A DNA stretch of 64,000 bases from positions 46,934 through 110,933 of the forward strand of contig NZ_QFRK01000028.1 of NCBI RefSeq assembly GCF_003143855.1. Reading direction: 5' to 3'. This DNA is from Streptomyces sp. NWU339 (GTDB lineage: Bacteria > Actinomycetota > Actinomycetes > Streptomycetales > Streptomycetaceae). Below, piece by piece: positions 1 to 9,418 of this stretch. Numbering within the stretch: the first letter of the stretch is position 1; each line of letters begins with the position of its first letter. Under the pieces are notes generated by a model. It had not been told where the DNA came from, ran no database searches, and saw only the letters and a list, made by a program, of their open reading frames with translations. A program made the translations under genes and the position numbers.

Positions 1-622
1 GATGCCGGGTGGAGGCGTCCGCCCAGTGCAGGTCCTCCAGGGCGAGGACGACGGTGTGCTCGGCGGCGACGCGCTCCAGCAGGCGGGCGGTGAGTTCGAA
101 GAGGCGGGCCATGCCCTGTTCGTCGCGCCGGGCCTCGGGGGCGACGGTGCCGATTTCGGGCAGCAGGCGGGCCAGTTCCTCCTCCTGCCCGGCGGCCGCG
201 GCGGCGAGTTGGTCGGGCAGTTCGCGGCGCAGCTGTCGCAGGGCGGTGGAGAAGGGGGCGAAGGGCAGTCCGTCGGCGCCGATCTCGACGCAGCCGCCGA
301 GCGCGACGACCGCGCCCCGGCGACGGGCCTCGGCGGCGAACTCCTCGACGAGGCGGGTCTTCCCGACACCGGCCTCTCCCCCGATGAGCAACGCCTGCGG
401 ATCGCCCGCGCCTTCGGTGGCGCGGGCGAGCGCGGTGTTCAACGCGTCGAGTTCACCGGCACGACCGACGAACACGGGACTGACGGACCTGGTCTCCACG
501 GCCCCGAGCATCGCACGGGGGTCCGACATCGCGGCACCGGTTTTCACCGCGTGGAGCACTGCCGGACGGCGCCCGTCGGCGACGGGAGCGGGCCGGAGCC
601 CCCTGCTCCCCTCGGTGTTCAT
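1..622 (-). CDS. Large AAA/STAND-type ATPase regulator, N-terminal part only
   Basis: The first 207 residues are visible and the gene continues off the left edge. They contain an FVGRxxEL segment (VFVGRAGEL, about 50-58), a Walker A loop GGEAGVGKT (81-89) and a Walker B-like stretch VLALEDLHWAD (192-202). This is the usual front end of LAL/MalT-like transcriptional activators, whose LuxR-type DNA-binding domain sits at the far C-terminus; that part is outside the window, so regulator status is inferred. The ATG at 622 is chosen because it overlaps the stop of the preceding 61-residue gene as ATGA. An in-frame ATG at 529 (MSDPRAM) would drop a 31-residue Pro/Arg-rich leader and is the alternative start. 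A signalling ATPase without an HTH cannot be excluded. Confidence 0.75.
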   Translation of the reverse strand, partial: MNTEGSRGLRPAPVADGRRPAVLHAVKTGAAMSDPRAMLGAVETRSVSPVFVGRAGELDALNTALARATEGAGDPQALLIGGEAGVGKTRLVEEFAAEARRRGAVVALGGCVEIGADGLPFAPFSTALRQLRRELPDQLAAAAAGQEEELARLLPEIGTVAPEARRDEQGMARLFELTARLLERVAAEHTVVLALEDLHWADASTRH

Positions 623-804
623 ACGGCTCGGGCGAACCGGTGCCGGCGTGGGCCGCGGCCATGGCTCTCGGGCTCGGTGCCCCGCGCGGCGGCTCCGCGG
701 CGGGCGGCGCGCTCGAGGCGGACGGCCTCGCGGGCCTGATGGTCCTGCTCGGCCTCGCGGATGAGCTCGGTGGAACGGTACTTGTGGATCTCGTACTCGT
801 ACAT
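619..804 (-). CDS. Small charged protein, 61 aa, coupled to the ATPase regulator
   Basis: A 61-residue protein beginning MYEYEIHKYR, with a helical charged middle (about residues 12-38, rich in Arg, Glu and Ala) and a basic C-terminus. The start at 804 has a purine-rich GAGGGA about 6-11 bases upstream; an in-frame ATG at 837 is possible. Its stop overlaps the start of the ATPase regulator as ATGA, so the two are very likely translated together. No membrane segment or known domain is visible and I do not recognise a function. Being the first gene of a two-gene unit with a regulator suggests an accessory or sensing role, but this is only context. Confidence 0.65.
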   Translation of the reverse strand: MYEYEIHKYRSTELIREAEQDHQAREAVRLERAARRGAAARGTEPESHGRGPRRHRFARAV

Positions 805-948
805 GGTGTGATCCCTCGGAGAGTGGGGGTCGGACATCGCTTTCCGCGATGCCTCCACCTTCGTCTCCCAGGCGGGCCGGCCACATCGGAAGAGTTCCGC
901 ATCTTCAGCGGCCGTCGGGGCCTTAGACGTGCGGGGAGATACGCGTGA

Positions 949-995
949 GGGGCCTTAGCCCGTCCGTGAGGTGCTCGTGGACGGCCTGAGGCCCC
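949..995. terminator. Stem-loop terminator after the acetyltransferase
   Basis: GGGGCCTTAG (949-958) pairs with CTGAGGCCCC (986-995). After one C-C mismatch, CCGTCC (960-965) pairs with GGACGG (979-984), leaving a 13-base loop. It lies 41 bases past the stop of the MMPL-GNAT unit and before the next leftward gene. The outer arm GGGGCCTTAG occurs again at 917-926. Confidence 0.7.
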
Positions 996-1035
996 GTGCT
1001 CGCGGTGCGCCCCGGAGGGCTCCGGAGCGCGGGCG

Positions 1036-1602
1036 CTATCGGTCCGCACGCGCGCGTGCCCGCCGCCATTCGGGGGCCAGGACCGACCACACCTCCAGGT
1101 CGTGCCGTACGCCGTGGTGGAGATGGGCCTCGCGCCGCACCCCGTCCCGGGTCATGCCGAGCCGACGGGCGGTGTTGAGGCTGGGCTCGTTGCCGGCGGC
1201 GGCGACCCACTCCACGCGGTGGATGCCGCGCTGCTCGACCGCCCAGTCGATCAGCACCCGCATCGCCCGGGCGACGAGCCCGCGCCCGGTGGCGGCGGGC
1301 TCGAGCCAGCAGCCCACCTCACAGGTGCCGTTCTCGGCGTCGAAGTGGAGGGTGAGCACCCCGCCCACGAGCCTGCCGTCCAGCCACAGGCCGTGCAGCG
1401 AGGCCGTGTCGGCGGCGCGGAGGTCGGCGTACCGCTGGAGCGCCTCCCGCGCGGTGGGCACGTCGGTGGCCCGGGAGCCGAAGGGGACGTACTGGTTGAT
1501 GAACTCCCGGCCCCGCTCCAGATGGGCGAGGAACTCCTCCGCGTGCCAGGGCTCCAGGGGGCGCAGTTCGGCTCCGTCGTCACCCAGTCGTATCGCGTAC
1601 AT
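1036..1602 (-). CDS. GNAT family N-acetyltransferase (RimJ/RimL-like)
   Basis: A 188-residue protein with the RimJ/RimL pattern: acidic/aromatic start (LRPLEPWHAEEF, 13-24), FINQYVPFG (34-42), a WLDGRLVGG turn (73-81) and the acetyl-CoA loop PAATGRGLVARAM (102-114), followed by GIHRVEW. Such enzymes acetylate N-terminal amines of proteins, small metabolites or antibiotics; the substrate cannot be read here. The ATG at 1602 has GGAGGGG upstream and lies 23 bases inside the end of the MMPL gene, so the two genes overlap and are probably co-translated. A role in modifying or detoxifying something handled by the exporter is conceivable but unproven. Confidence 0.85.
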   Translation of the reverse strand: MYAIRLGDDGAELRPLEPWHAEEFLAHLERGREFINQYVPFGSRATDVPTAREALQRYADLRAADTASLHGLWLDGRLVGGVLTLHFDAENGTCEVGCWLEPAATGRGLVARAMRVLIDWAVEQRGIHRVEWVAAAGNEPSLNTARRLGMTRDGVRREAHLHHGVRHDLEVWSVLAPEWRRARARADR

Positions 1603-3835
1603 CCCGCTTCCGCCCCTCCTGCTGTGCGGGCACGGTCGCCGCCCCGGCGTCCGTGGCCATGGCCGTGACCAGCCTTTCATGGGCGGCGCGGGCCTCGGGG
1701 GGCTCGATGCTGATGCGCGGCAGGATCCGGTCCAGCGAGCGCGGCAGCCACCAGTTGGCCCCGCCTAGCAGATGCATGAGCGCGGGGACCAGCAGGGTCC
1801 GGAGCACGAAGGCGTCGAGGGCGACGGCCACGGCGAGTGCGATGCCGAACATGGCGATCACGCGGTCGCCGGTCAGGACGAAGGCGAGGAAGACCGAGAT
1901 CATGATGACGGCGGCGGAGTTGATCACCCTGCTGGTCTCCGCGAGACCGACCCGTACCGCGCGCCGGTTGTCGCCGGTCTCCAGCCATTCCTCGTACATG
2001 CGGCTGATCAGGAAGACCTGGTAGTCCATGGAGAGTCCGAAGAGGACCGACACCATGATCACGGGAAGGAAGGGTTCGATGGGGCCCGCGCTGCCGAGGC
2101 CGAGCAGTTCGCTGCCCCAGCCCCACTGGAAGATCGCCACGACCACGCCGAAGGCGCCGGCGACGGCGGCCACGTTCATCGCGGCGGCCTTGAGCGGGAT
2201 GGCGACGGACCGGAAGGCGAGCAGGAGCAGCAGACAGCCCAGGCCGACGACGACACCCACGAACACGGGCAGCTTGCCGATGATGACGTCGGCGAAGTCG
2301 TCGTAGCCGGCCGTCACCCCGCCGACCCGTACGTCGAGGGCGGTACCGGCCTCGGCGCGCGGCAGCACGTCCTGGCGCAGCCGGTCGACCAGGTCGCTGG
2401 TCTGCTTCGACTGCGGGGAGGACTCGGGTACCACGGTGAGGTACGCGGTGTCACCGCCGGAGCTGTGGACCACCGGTCCCACGGAGGCGACGCCCTCGGT
2501 CGCGCTCAGTGTGGGACCGAGCCGGTCCAGGGCGAGCCGGTCGGCGGCGCCGTCGACCTCGGTGACGAGGGTGAGGGGGCCGTTGGCCCCGGGCCCGAAG
2601 CCGTCGGCGATGAGGTCGTAGGCCTGGCGGGTGGTGGACGTCTTGGGTGCGTTGCCCTGGTCGGAGGTGCCGAGGTGCAGGGAGAAGGTGGGCAGCGCCA
2701 ACACCGCCATCACGACCAGCGCGAGCGCGCCGAGCAGCCTGGGGTGGCGCTCGACGAACACCGACCAGCGGGCGGCGAAGCCGGTCGGCAGCTCGGGCTG
2801 GGGCCCGAGTTCCGCCAATCGGCGCCGCTCGCGGCGGCTGAGCGCGCGCATGCCGATGAACGACAGCAGGGCGGGCAGCAGGGTGATGGAGGCGGCCACG
2901 GTCAGCACGACGGTGAGTGAGGCCGCGACGGCGACGCCGTTGAGGAAGTTCAGCCGGAGGATCAGCATGCCCAGCAGGGCGATGCACACGGTGGCACCCG
3001 CGAACACGACCGCGCGTCCGGTGGTGGCGACGGCCTCGGTGGCGGCCTCGGTGACGGACAGCCCGCGCTTCAGTCCGCGCCGGTGCCTGGTCACGATGAA
3101 CAGCGCGTAGTCGATGCCGACGCCGAGTCCGATCAGCATGCCGAGCATGGGCGCGAAGTCGGCGACGGTCATCACGTGCCCGAGCAGCACGATTCCGGCG
3201 TAGGCGGTGCCGACCCCGACCAGCGCGGTGGCGATGGGGAGCAGCGAGGCCGCGAGCGAGCCGAAGGCGAGGAAGAGCACGACGGCGGCGACGACCACAC
3301 CGACGACCTCGGCGAGGTGCCCTTCGGGGGCCTCGGTCAGTGCGGCGGCGCTGCCGCCCACCTCTACCCGGAGTCCGTCGGTCTCCGCGGCCTGGGCCGC
3401 CTCGACCACGGCCGCCGCCTCGGCCGGGTCGATGTCCTTGGCCGGGGCGTCGAAGGTGACGGTGGCGTAGGCGGTGCGGCCGTCCGCACTGATCCGGCCG
3501 GGGCCCTGGGCGTCGTACGGGCCGGTCACGGCGGCGACGCCGGGCAGTTCCTCGATCCGGTCCAGGGTGCGGGTCATGGTCTGCTCGACGCCGGGGTCCC
3601 GGACACTGCCGGACGGGGTGTGCCAGACAAGGGTGTCGCTGTCACCCCCGAGGGTCGGGAACCCTTCGTGCAGCAGCTCGGCGGCGTGTCCGGACTCGGT
3701 ACCGGGCACGTCGTAGTCGTTCGAGTACGCGGATCCGGTCGCGAAGGCCCCTGCCGCGACCCCGCCGAGGGCGAGGAGCCACAGCAGGACCGTGATCAGA
3801 CGGCGTCGGACACACCAGCGTGCGAGGGCTGCCAC
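1580..3835 (-). CDS. MMPL/RND-family membrane transporter
   Basis: A protein of about 751 residues with the MMPL layout: one N-terminal membrane helix (RRLITVLLWLLALGG), a large extracytoplasmic loop, five helices, a charged cytoplasmic stretch (SRRERRRLAELG), a second helix and loop, then another helix bundle. The segments GIDYALFIVTR and SMDYQVFLISR are the paired proton-relay-type motifs of this superfamily. Actinobacterial members export lipids, peptidolipids or drugs; the substrate here is unknown. I start it at GTG 3835 because GGGAG lies 8 bases upstream. The frame stays open to a GTG at 4024, but that extension is Cys/His-rich and unlike an MMPL N-terminus. No TetR/MarR regulator adjoins it. 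Confidence 0.9.
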   Translation of the reverse strand: MAALARWCVRRRLITVLLWLLALGGVAAGAFATGSAYSNDYDVPGTESGHAAELLHEGFPTLGGDSDTLVWHTPSGSVRDPGVEQTMTRTLDRIEELPGVAAVTGPYDAQGPGRISADGRTAYATVTFDAPAKDIDPAEAAAVVEAAQAAETDGLRVEVGGSAAALTEAPEGHLAEVVGVVVAAVVLFLAFGSLAASLLPIATALVGVGTAYAGIVLLGHVMTVADFAPMLGMLIGLGVGIDYALFIVTRHRRGLKRGLSVTEAATEAVATTGRAVVFAGATVCIALLGMLILRLNFLNGVAVAASLTVVLTVAASITLLPALLSFIGMRALSRRERRRLAELGPQPELPTGFAARWSVFVERHPRLLGALALVVMAVLALPTFSLHLGTSDQGNAPKTSTTRQAYDLIADGFGPGANGPLTLVTEVDGAADRLALDRLGPTLSATEGVASVGPVVHSSGGDTAYLTVVPESSPQSKQTSDLVDRLRQDVLPRAEAGTALDVRVGGVTAGYDDFADVIIGKLPVFVGVVVGLGCLLLLLAFRSVAIPLKAAAMNVAAVAGAFGVVVAIFQWGWGSELLGLGSAGPIEPFLPVIMVSVLFGLSMDYQVFLISRMYEEWLETGDNRRAVRVGLAETSRVINSAAVIMISVFLAFVLTGDRVIAMFGIALAVAVALDAFVLRTLLVPALMHLLGGANWWLPRSLDRILPRISIEPPEARAAHERLVTAMATDAGAATVPAQQEGRKRDVRDTTG

Positions 3836-4092
3836 GAAACGTGCTCCCAGAGTGACGGTGTGGATCTTTGACCGGGAGCAGCCGATATGACCTGAACAAC
3901 CCGCAAAGAACGCATGAGCAATGCAATGCCACTGTTGCAGGCAAAAATGATCGATTGTCGTGTTCGTGGGCTTATTCACATTGATGAGGAGCGACTCACC
4001 GGACAAGCGCACCGCTTCCGCCACCGGATGTGACTCGGCTCACCCTTCACCTGCCCGTTCCGACCCGCGAGCCAGGCGGACCAGCCGAGTCG

Positions 4093-4123
4093 GTCGGATC
4101 AGTCGACCAGTCGGATCAGTCGA
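4093..4123. repeat. 14-bp direct repeat, two copies 17 bp apart
   Basis: GTCGGATCAGTCGA occurs at 4093-4106 and again at 4110-4123. The second copy overlaps the stop codon of the leftward 143-residue gene. The pair sits at the far end of the 280-bp spacer in front of the MMPL gene. It may be an operator pair or simple slippage; nothing else is recognised in 3836-4115. Confidence 0.6.
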
Positions 4124-4547
4124 ATTGATCCCCCAGCGCCATCACCATCAGCCCCGCGACCAACAGCCACAGTGCCCTGCGGGTCCGGCCGCGTGAGCCC
4201 AGTACGGCGGCGAGGGCGCAGCCGCCGGCCCCGCAGGCGTAGGCCGCCGCGACGAGGAGCGGAGCGGAGCCGGTGAGGCGGAGCAGGGCGGCGGCCAGCC
4301 CCGCGAGAGCGAGCACCACGCCGGTGCAGACCGCGGCCCACCGCGCCCTGTGCGCCTCCCGCTCGTCGGCTCCGGCGTCCTCGTCCTCGGCGGTCTCGGC
4401 GGTCTCGGCGGTCTCGGCGGCCCTGTCGGCGGCGGTCCCGCCGGCTCCGGCGACGCCCGTCTCCTCGTCGGCATCGGCGTCCTGCGGCGCGTCGGCCGGC
4501 TCCACCCGAGTCTCCGGGGGTGTGTCGGAATCTGCGCGTCCACTCAT
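4116..4547 (-). CDS. Small membrane protein with acidic repeat N-terminus, 143 aa
   Basis: The first 65 residues are acidic and low in complexity, with an exact triplet-residue repeat (AETAETAETAE, about 44-54). Three hydrophobic stretches follow (about 71-90, 96-117 and 124-139), broken by a basic loop SRGRTRR. The hydrophobic part would put it in the cytoplasmic membrane with a cytoplasmic acidic tail. I do not recognise a family. It is transcribed toward the MMPL gene with a 280-bp gap, so co-transcription is uncertain. It is divergent from the methyltransferase at 4734. Confidence 0.75.
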   Translation of the reverse strand: MSGRADSDTPPETRVEPADAPQDADADEETGVAGAGGTAADRAAETAETAETAEDEDAGADEREAHRARWAAVCTGVVLALAGLAAALLRLTGSAPLLVAAAYACGAGGCALAAVLGSRGRTRRALWLLVAGLMVMALGDQFD

Positions 4548-4733
4548 GCCGCGGGAGCGTAGCGCCTCGGGCTCGGAAACCCGGATGCGGGGGCGGTGGC
4601 CACCTGTTAGCGTCCGTCGGTCCGACGTTCCGCGGCAGCCCGCCGCCGGCCGAAGCAGGTGCTTTGATGACTGTCCGCCCGATTTCCGACGCAGTCCTTT
4701 CCCCCTACACGGACCCGAGGAGCCCGTTCACCG

Positions 4734-5537
4734 ATGTCGGACATCACACCGAACACCCCGCACGACGACCTCACTAACCGCCTGACCCTCCCCCACTACC
4801 CCCGCAGCAGCGCCTACGACGTCCGCTGGACCATCGAGAACCAGATGGGGCCGCACGCGCTGTGGCTGCTGGAGTGGCTTGCCCCGGCCCTCGGCCTCGA
4901 CACCCTGCGCCCCGGCGCCCGCGTGCTCGACCTGGGCTGCGGACGCGCCATGACGTCCGTCTTCCTGGCCCGGGAGTACGACGTCCAGGTCACCGCCGCC
5001 GACCTGTGGATCAAGCCCGACGAGAACGCGCGCCGCATCGCCGAGGCGGGCGTCGCCGACCGGGTGCTGCCGGTTCTCACCGAGGCGCACGACCTGCCCT
5101 TCGGGGAGGAGAGCTTCGACGCGATCGTCTCCATCGACGCGTACCACTACTTCGGCACCGATGATCTGTATCTGCCGACGCTGACCCGGCTGCTCAAGCC
5201 GGGTGGACGGATCGGTGTCGTCGTCCCGGCGACGCGCGAGGAACTCGAGGGCACCGAGCCGCCGGAGCATCTGAAGCCCTTCTGGGAGCCCGCCTTCTGG
5301 TCCTTCCACGCCCCCGACTGGTGGCACCGTCACTGGTCCCGCAGCGGGGCGGTGGAGGTCGAGGCGGCCGACTGGCAGCCGAACGGCTGGCGGGACTGGC
5401 TGCTGTGGAGCGAGGTGTGCGCCGAGGAGAGCTCCAGCGACTTCATGGCGGGCATGGCACGGACCTCGGCGGAGATGGTGCGCGCGGACCGCGGGCAGAC
5501 GCTGGGCTTCGCCCGCGTGGTGGGCCGGCGCGCCTGA
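4734..5537 (+). CDS. SAM-dependent methyltransferase (class I)
   Basis: 267 residues. Motif I is RVLDLGCGRAM (63-73), followed by an acidic strand-2 end (VTAADLW), and DAIVSIDAYHYF and LKPGGRIGVVV as motifs IV-VI. This is a Rossmann-fold methyltransferase of the ubiE/small-molecule type. The C-terminal part is Trp-rich (FWSFHAPDWWHRHW), probably lining the acceptor pocket; the acceptor is unknown. The ATG at 4734 has GAGGAG 11 bases upstream. It stands alone, divergent from a small membrane protein and convergent with gatB across a strong hairpin. Confidence 0.85.
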   Translation: MSDITPNTPHDDLTNRLTLPHYPRSSAYDVRWTIENQMGPHALWLLEWLAPALGLDTLRPGARVLDLGCGRAMTSVFLAREYDVQVTAADLWIKPDENARRIAEAGVADRVLPVLTEAHDLPFGEESFDAIVSIDAYHYFGTDDLYLPTLTRLLKPGGRIGVVVPATREELEGTEPPEHLKPFWEPAFWSFHAPDWWHRHWSRSGAVEVEAADWQPNGWRDWLLWSEVCAEESSSDFMAGMARTSAEMVRADRGQTLGFARVVGRRA

Positions 5538-5562
5538 CCGGTCGCCGCCGACCGCATGCCGA

Positions 5563-5591
5563 GGGGGTGCACCGGAGACCGGTGCACCCCC
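5563..5591. terminator. Bidirectional hairpin between methyltransferase and gatB
   Basis: A perfect 13-bp stem, GGGGGTGCACCGG (5563-5575) with its complement at 5579-5591, around an AGA loop. It sits 16-25 bases from the stops of two convergent genes and can end transcription from either side. Confidence 0.85.
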
Positions 5592-5607
5592 TGACCGCTG
5601 TGCGGGA

Positions 5608-7119
5608 TCAGCCCTCGACGCCCAGCTGCTGAAGGATCAGCTCCTTCACGCGGGCCGCGTCCGCCTGACCGCGGGTGGCCTTCATGACCGCGCCGACCAG
5701 CGCACCGGCCGCCGCGACCTTGCCGCCACGGATCTTGTCCGCGACGCCCGGGTTGCCGGCGATGGCCTCCTCCACGGCGGCGGTGAGCGCGCCATCGTCG
5801 GAGACGACCTTCAGTCCGCGCTTCTCGACCACCTCGTCCGGCGTGCCCTCGCCCGCGAGGACGCCCTCGATGACCTGACGGGCCAGCTTGTCGTTCAGGT
5901 CGCCCTTCGTGACCAGCTCGGCGACCCGCGCCACCTGCGGCGGCGTGATCTCCAGCTCGTCGAGCGCCTTGCCGGACTCGTTGGCGCTGCGAGCGAGCTC
6001 GCCCATCCACCACTTGCGCGCGGAGGCCGCGTCGGCACCGGCATCGATGGTGGCGACGATCGGCTCCAGCGCACCGGCGTTGAGGATCGCCTGCATGTCG
6101 GTGCCGGAGATGCCCCACTCCTCACGGAGCCGGTTGCGGCGCACCAGCGGCAGCTCGGGCAGCCCGGCGCGCAGTTCCTCGACCCACTCTCGGGACGGGG
6201 CGACCGGCACCAGGTCGGGCTCCGGGAAGTACCGGTAGTCCTCGGCCTCCTCCTTCACGCGGCCGGAGGTCGTCGACCCCGTGTCCTCGTGGAAGTGCCG
6301 GGTCTCCTGGATGATCGTCCCGCCGCTGCCCAGTACGGCGGCGTGCCGCTGGATCTCGAAGCGGGCGGCACGCTCGACGGACCGCAGCGAGTTGACGTTC
6401 TTGGTCTCGCTCCGGGTGCCGAACTTCTCCTGCCCGTGCGGGCGCAGCGACAGGTTCACGTCGCAGCGCATCTGGCCCATCTCCATCCGGGCCTCGGACA
6501 CGCCGAGGGCACGGATGAGTTCGCGCAGCTCACGGACGTAGGCCCGGGCGACCTCGGGGGCACGCTCGCCCGCTCCCTCGATCGGCTTGGTGACGATCTC
6601 GATCAGCGGGATGCCCGCGCGGTTGTAGTCGAGCAGGGAGTGGGACGCGCCGTGGATGCGGCCGGTGGCGCCGCCGACGTGCGTCGACTTGCCGGTGTCC
6701 TCCTCCATGTGGGCACGCTCGATCTGCACGCGGAAGGTCTCCCCGTCCTCCAGCTGTACGTCGAGGTAGCCGTCGAAGGCGATCGGCTCGTCGTACTGGG
6801 AGGTCTGGAAGTTCTTCGGCATGTCCGGATAGAAGTAGTTCTTCCGGGCGAAGCGGCACCACTCGGCGATCTCGCAGTTCAGCGCGAGGCCGATCTTGAT
6901 GGCGGACTCGACGCCGGTCGCGTTGACGACCGGGAGCGCGCCCGGCATGCCGAGGCAGACGGGGCAGGTCTGGGTGTTGGGGTCGGCGCCCAGTGTGGTC
7001 GAGCAGCCGCAGAACATCTTGGTCCTGGTGCCGAGTTCGACATGGACCTCGAGGCCCATGACGGGGTCGTAGGACGCCAGCGCGTCCTCGTACGACACCA
7101 GGTCGGTCGTGGTGGTCAC
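5608..7119 (-). CDS. gatB: Asp-tRNA(Asn)/Glu-tRNA(Gln) amidotransferase subunit B
   Basis: 503 residues, full length. The N-terminal GLEVHVELGTRTKMFCGC and CPVCLGMPGALPV supply the Cys residues of the zinc site. The kinase core (DYNRAGIPLIEIVTKP) follows, and the C-terminal YqeY-like tail (about 390-500) binds the misacylated tRNA. GatB phosphorylates the Glu or Asp on tRNA and receives ammonia from GatA. It is the last gene of the leftward gatC-gatA-small-protein-gatB operon, starting 15 bases after the small protein's stop, and ends at a strong hairpin. Actinobacteria normally lack glutaminyl-tRNA synthetase and rely on this enzyme for Gln-tRNA(Gln). Confidence 0.97.
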   Translation of the reverse strand: MTTTTDLVSYEDALASYDPVMGLEVHVELGTRTKMFCGCSTTLGADPNTQTCPVCLGMPGALPVVNATGVESAIKIGLALNCEIAEWCRFARKNYFYPDMPKNFQTSQYDEPIAFDGYLDVQLEDGETFRVQIERAHMEEDTGKSTHVGGATGRIHGASHSLLDYNRAGIPLIEIVTKPIEGAGERAPEVARAYVRELRELIRALGVSEARMEMGQMRCDVNLSLRPHGQEKFGTRSETKNVNSLRSVERAARFEIQRHAAVLGSGGTIIQETRHFHEDTGSTTSGRVKEEAEDYRYFPEPDLVPVAPSREWVEELRAGLPELPLVRRNRLREEWGISGTDMQAILNAGALEPIVATIDAGADAASARKWWMGELARSANESGKALDELEITPPQVARVAELVTKGDLNDKLARQVIEGVLAGEGTPDEVVEKRGLKVVSDDGALTAAVEEAIAGNPGVADKIRGGKVAAAGALVGAVMKATRGQADAARVKELILQQLGVEG

Positions 7120-7134
7120 GGTGAAACTTCCCTC

Positions 7135-7370
7135 TCAGCCCAGCAGGACGTCGTCGTCGCCGAGGCGCTTCAGCTCGCGGTAGAGGATGGCGAGGTTGGT
7201 GACGACCGCGGCGCCGGTGACGACGGCGTCGAGCAGCCGCAGCGTGTCGTTCTCGCCACGCGCCTTCTTGATCTGCTTGTAGACACCCACGGCGCCGAAC
7301 GCCGAGGTGGCCATCGAGACGTACAGACCCGACTTGGACTTCTTGAAGCCCTTGGCCTTGGACAGTGCGC

Positions 7371-7374
<4 letters not shown>
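7135..7374 (-). CDS. Small membrane-associated protein inside the gat operon, 79 aa
   Basis: The 79 residues begin (V)SALSKAKGFKKSKSGLYV: a basic N-terminus, a weakly hydrophobic stretch (about 18-32), a charged helix (KQIKKARGE) and a clear hydrophobic segment (about 49-64, AVVTGAAVVTNLAILY), ending in acidic DDDVLLG. The GTG start at 7374 overlaps the gatA stop as GTGA, and gatB begins 15 bases downstream, so it is an integral part of the operon. I do not recognise a named family. One or two membrane contacts are likely. Whether it acts in amidotransferase assembly or localisation is unknown; the coupling to gatA is the only functional hint. Confidence 0.85.
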
Positions 7375-8864
<1,490 letters not shown>

Positions 8865-8869
8865 GGAAT

Positions 8870-9166
8870 TCAGTCCTCCCCCAGGATCTGCGGCACCTTG
8901 AAACGCTGCTGCTCCTGGGCCGGGGCGCCGGAGAGCGCCTGCTCGGGGGTGAGCGAGGGACGGACCTCGTCCGGGCGCATGACGTTCGTCAGCGGCAGCG
9001 GGTGCGAGGTCGGCGGTACGTCTTGGTCGGCGACCTCGCTGACGCGGGCCACCGCGCCGATGATGTCGTCGAGCTGGCCTGCGAAGTGGTCGAGTTCTTC
9101 GGGCTTCAGCTCCAGACGCGCCAGCCGGGCGAGGTGGGCGACCTCCTCGCGCGTAATGCCAGGCAT
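8870..9166 (-). CDS. gatC: Asp-tRNA(Asn)/Glu-tRNA(Gln) amidotransferase subunit C
   Basis: 98 residues, normal for GatC. It has the N-terminal helix pattern ITREEVAHLARLARLELKPE, the LDDIIGAVARVSEVA helix and the extended C-terminus that wraps the GatA-GatB interface (LRPDEV-like MRPDEVRPSLT, then FKVPQILGED). The ATG at 9166 has AGAGGATC upstream. It is the first gene of the gat operon; the 252-bp spacer to rmdB carries the probable promoter. Confidence 0.95.
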   Translation of the reverse strand: MPGITREEVAHLARLARLELKPEELDHFAGQLDDIIGAVARVSEVADQDVPPTSHPLPLTNVMRPDEVRPSLTPEQALSGAPAQEQQRFKVPQILGED

Positions 9167-9264
9167 GCAGCGATCCTCTGGGGTGAGTGTGCGGTTCGGG
9201 GCTAGGGCCGTCGCGATCCGGGCCAGGCGTGGAGCGGCGGGCGGGAAGGTGACGACAGGCCCCA

Positions 9265-9287
9265 ATCCTATGGGGCACCGCCCCATA
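9265..9287 (-). promoter_or_regulatory. Probable gatC promoter -10 with overlapping inverted repeat
   Basis: On the minus strand a TAGGAT hexamer (9265-9270), a good Streptomyces -10, lies about 100 bases before gatC. Immediately upstream and overlapping its first bases is the inverted repeat TATGGGG (9269-9275) / CCCCATA (9281-9287), which would cover the -10/-35 spacer. No TTGAC-like -35 is evident at normal spacing, so control by an activator or an alternative sigma factor is possible. Confidence 0.4.
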
Positions 9288-9316
9288 CCCGTGAAACGGT
9301 TTCCCCCGCCCCCGGA

Positions 9317-9340
9317 ATCACGGCACACCGGTGCCGTGAT
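9317..9340. terminator. Hairpin downstream of rmdB
   Basis: ATCACGGCAC (9317-9326) pairs perfectly with GTGCCGTGAT (9331-9340) around a 4-base loop, 79 bases after the rmdB stop and before the gatC promoter region. Confidence 0.6.
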
Positions 9341-9418
9341 CAGGACGCCGGAACCCGGGCCGACACCGCCCCCCGACGCCTCCCGGCCGCACTCGCCCGG
9401 TCGGCGCACAGGACGGTG

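Noticed and set aside
3836..4024. N-terminal extension of the MMPL gene to a GTG at 4024
   Set aside because: The extra 63 residues are Cys/His-rich with no hydrophobic or family character, and GTG 3835 has a good ribosome site and the right MMPL start.
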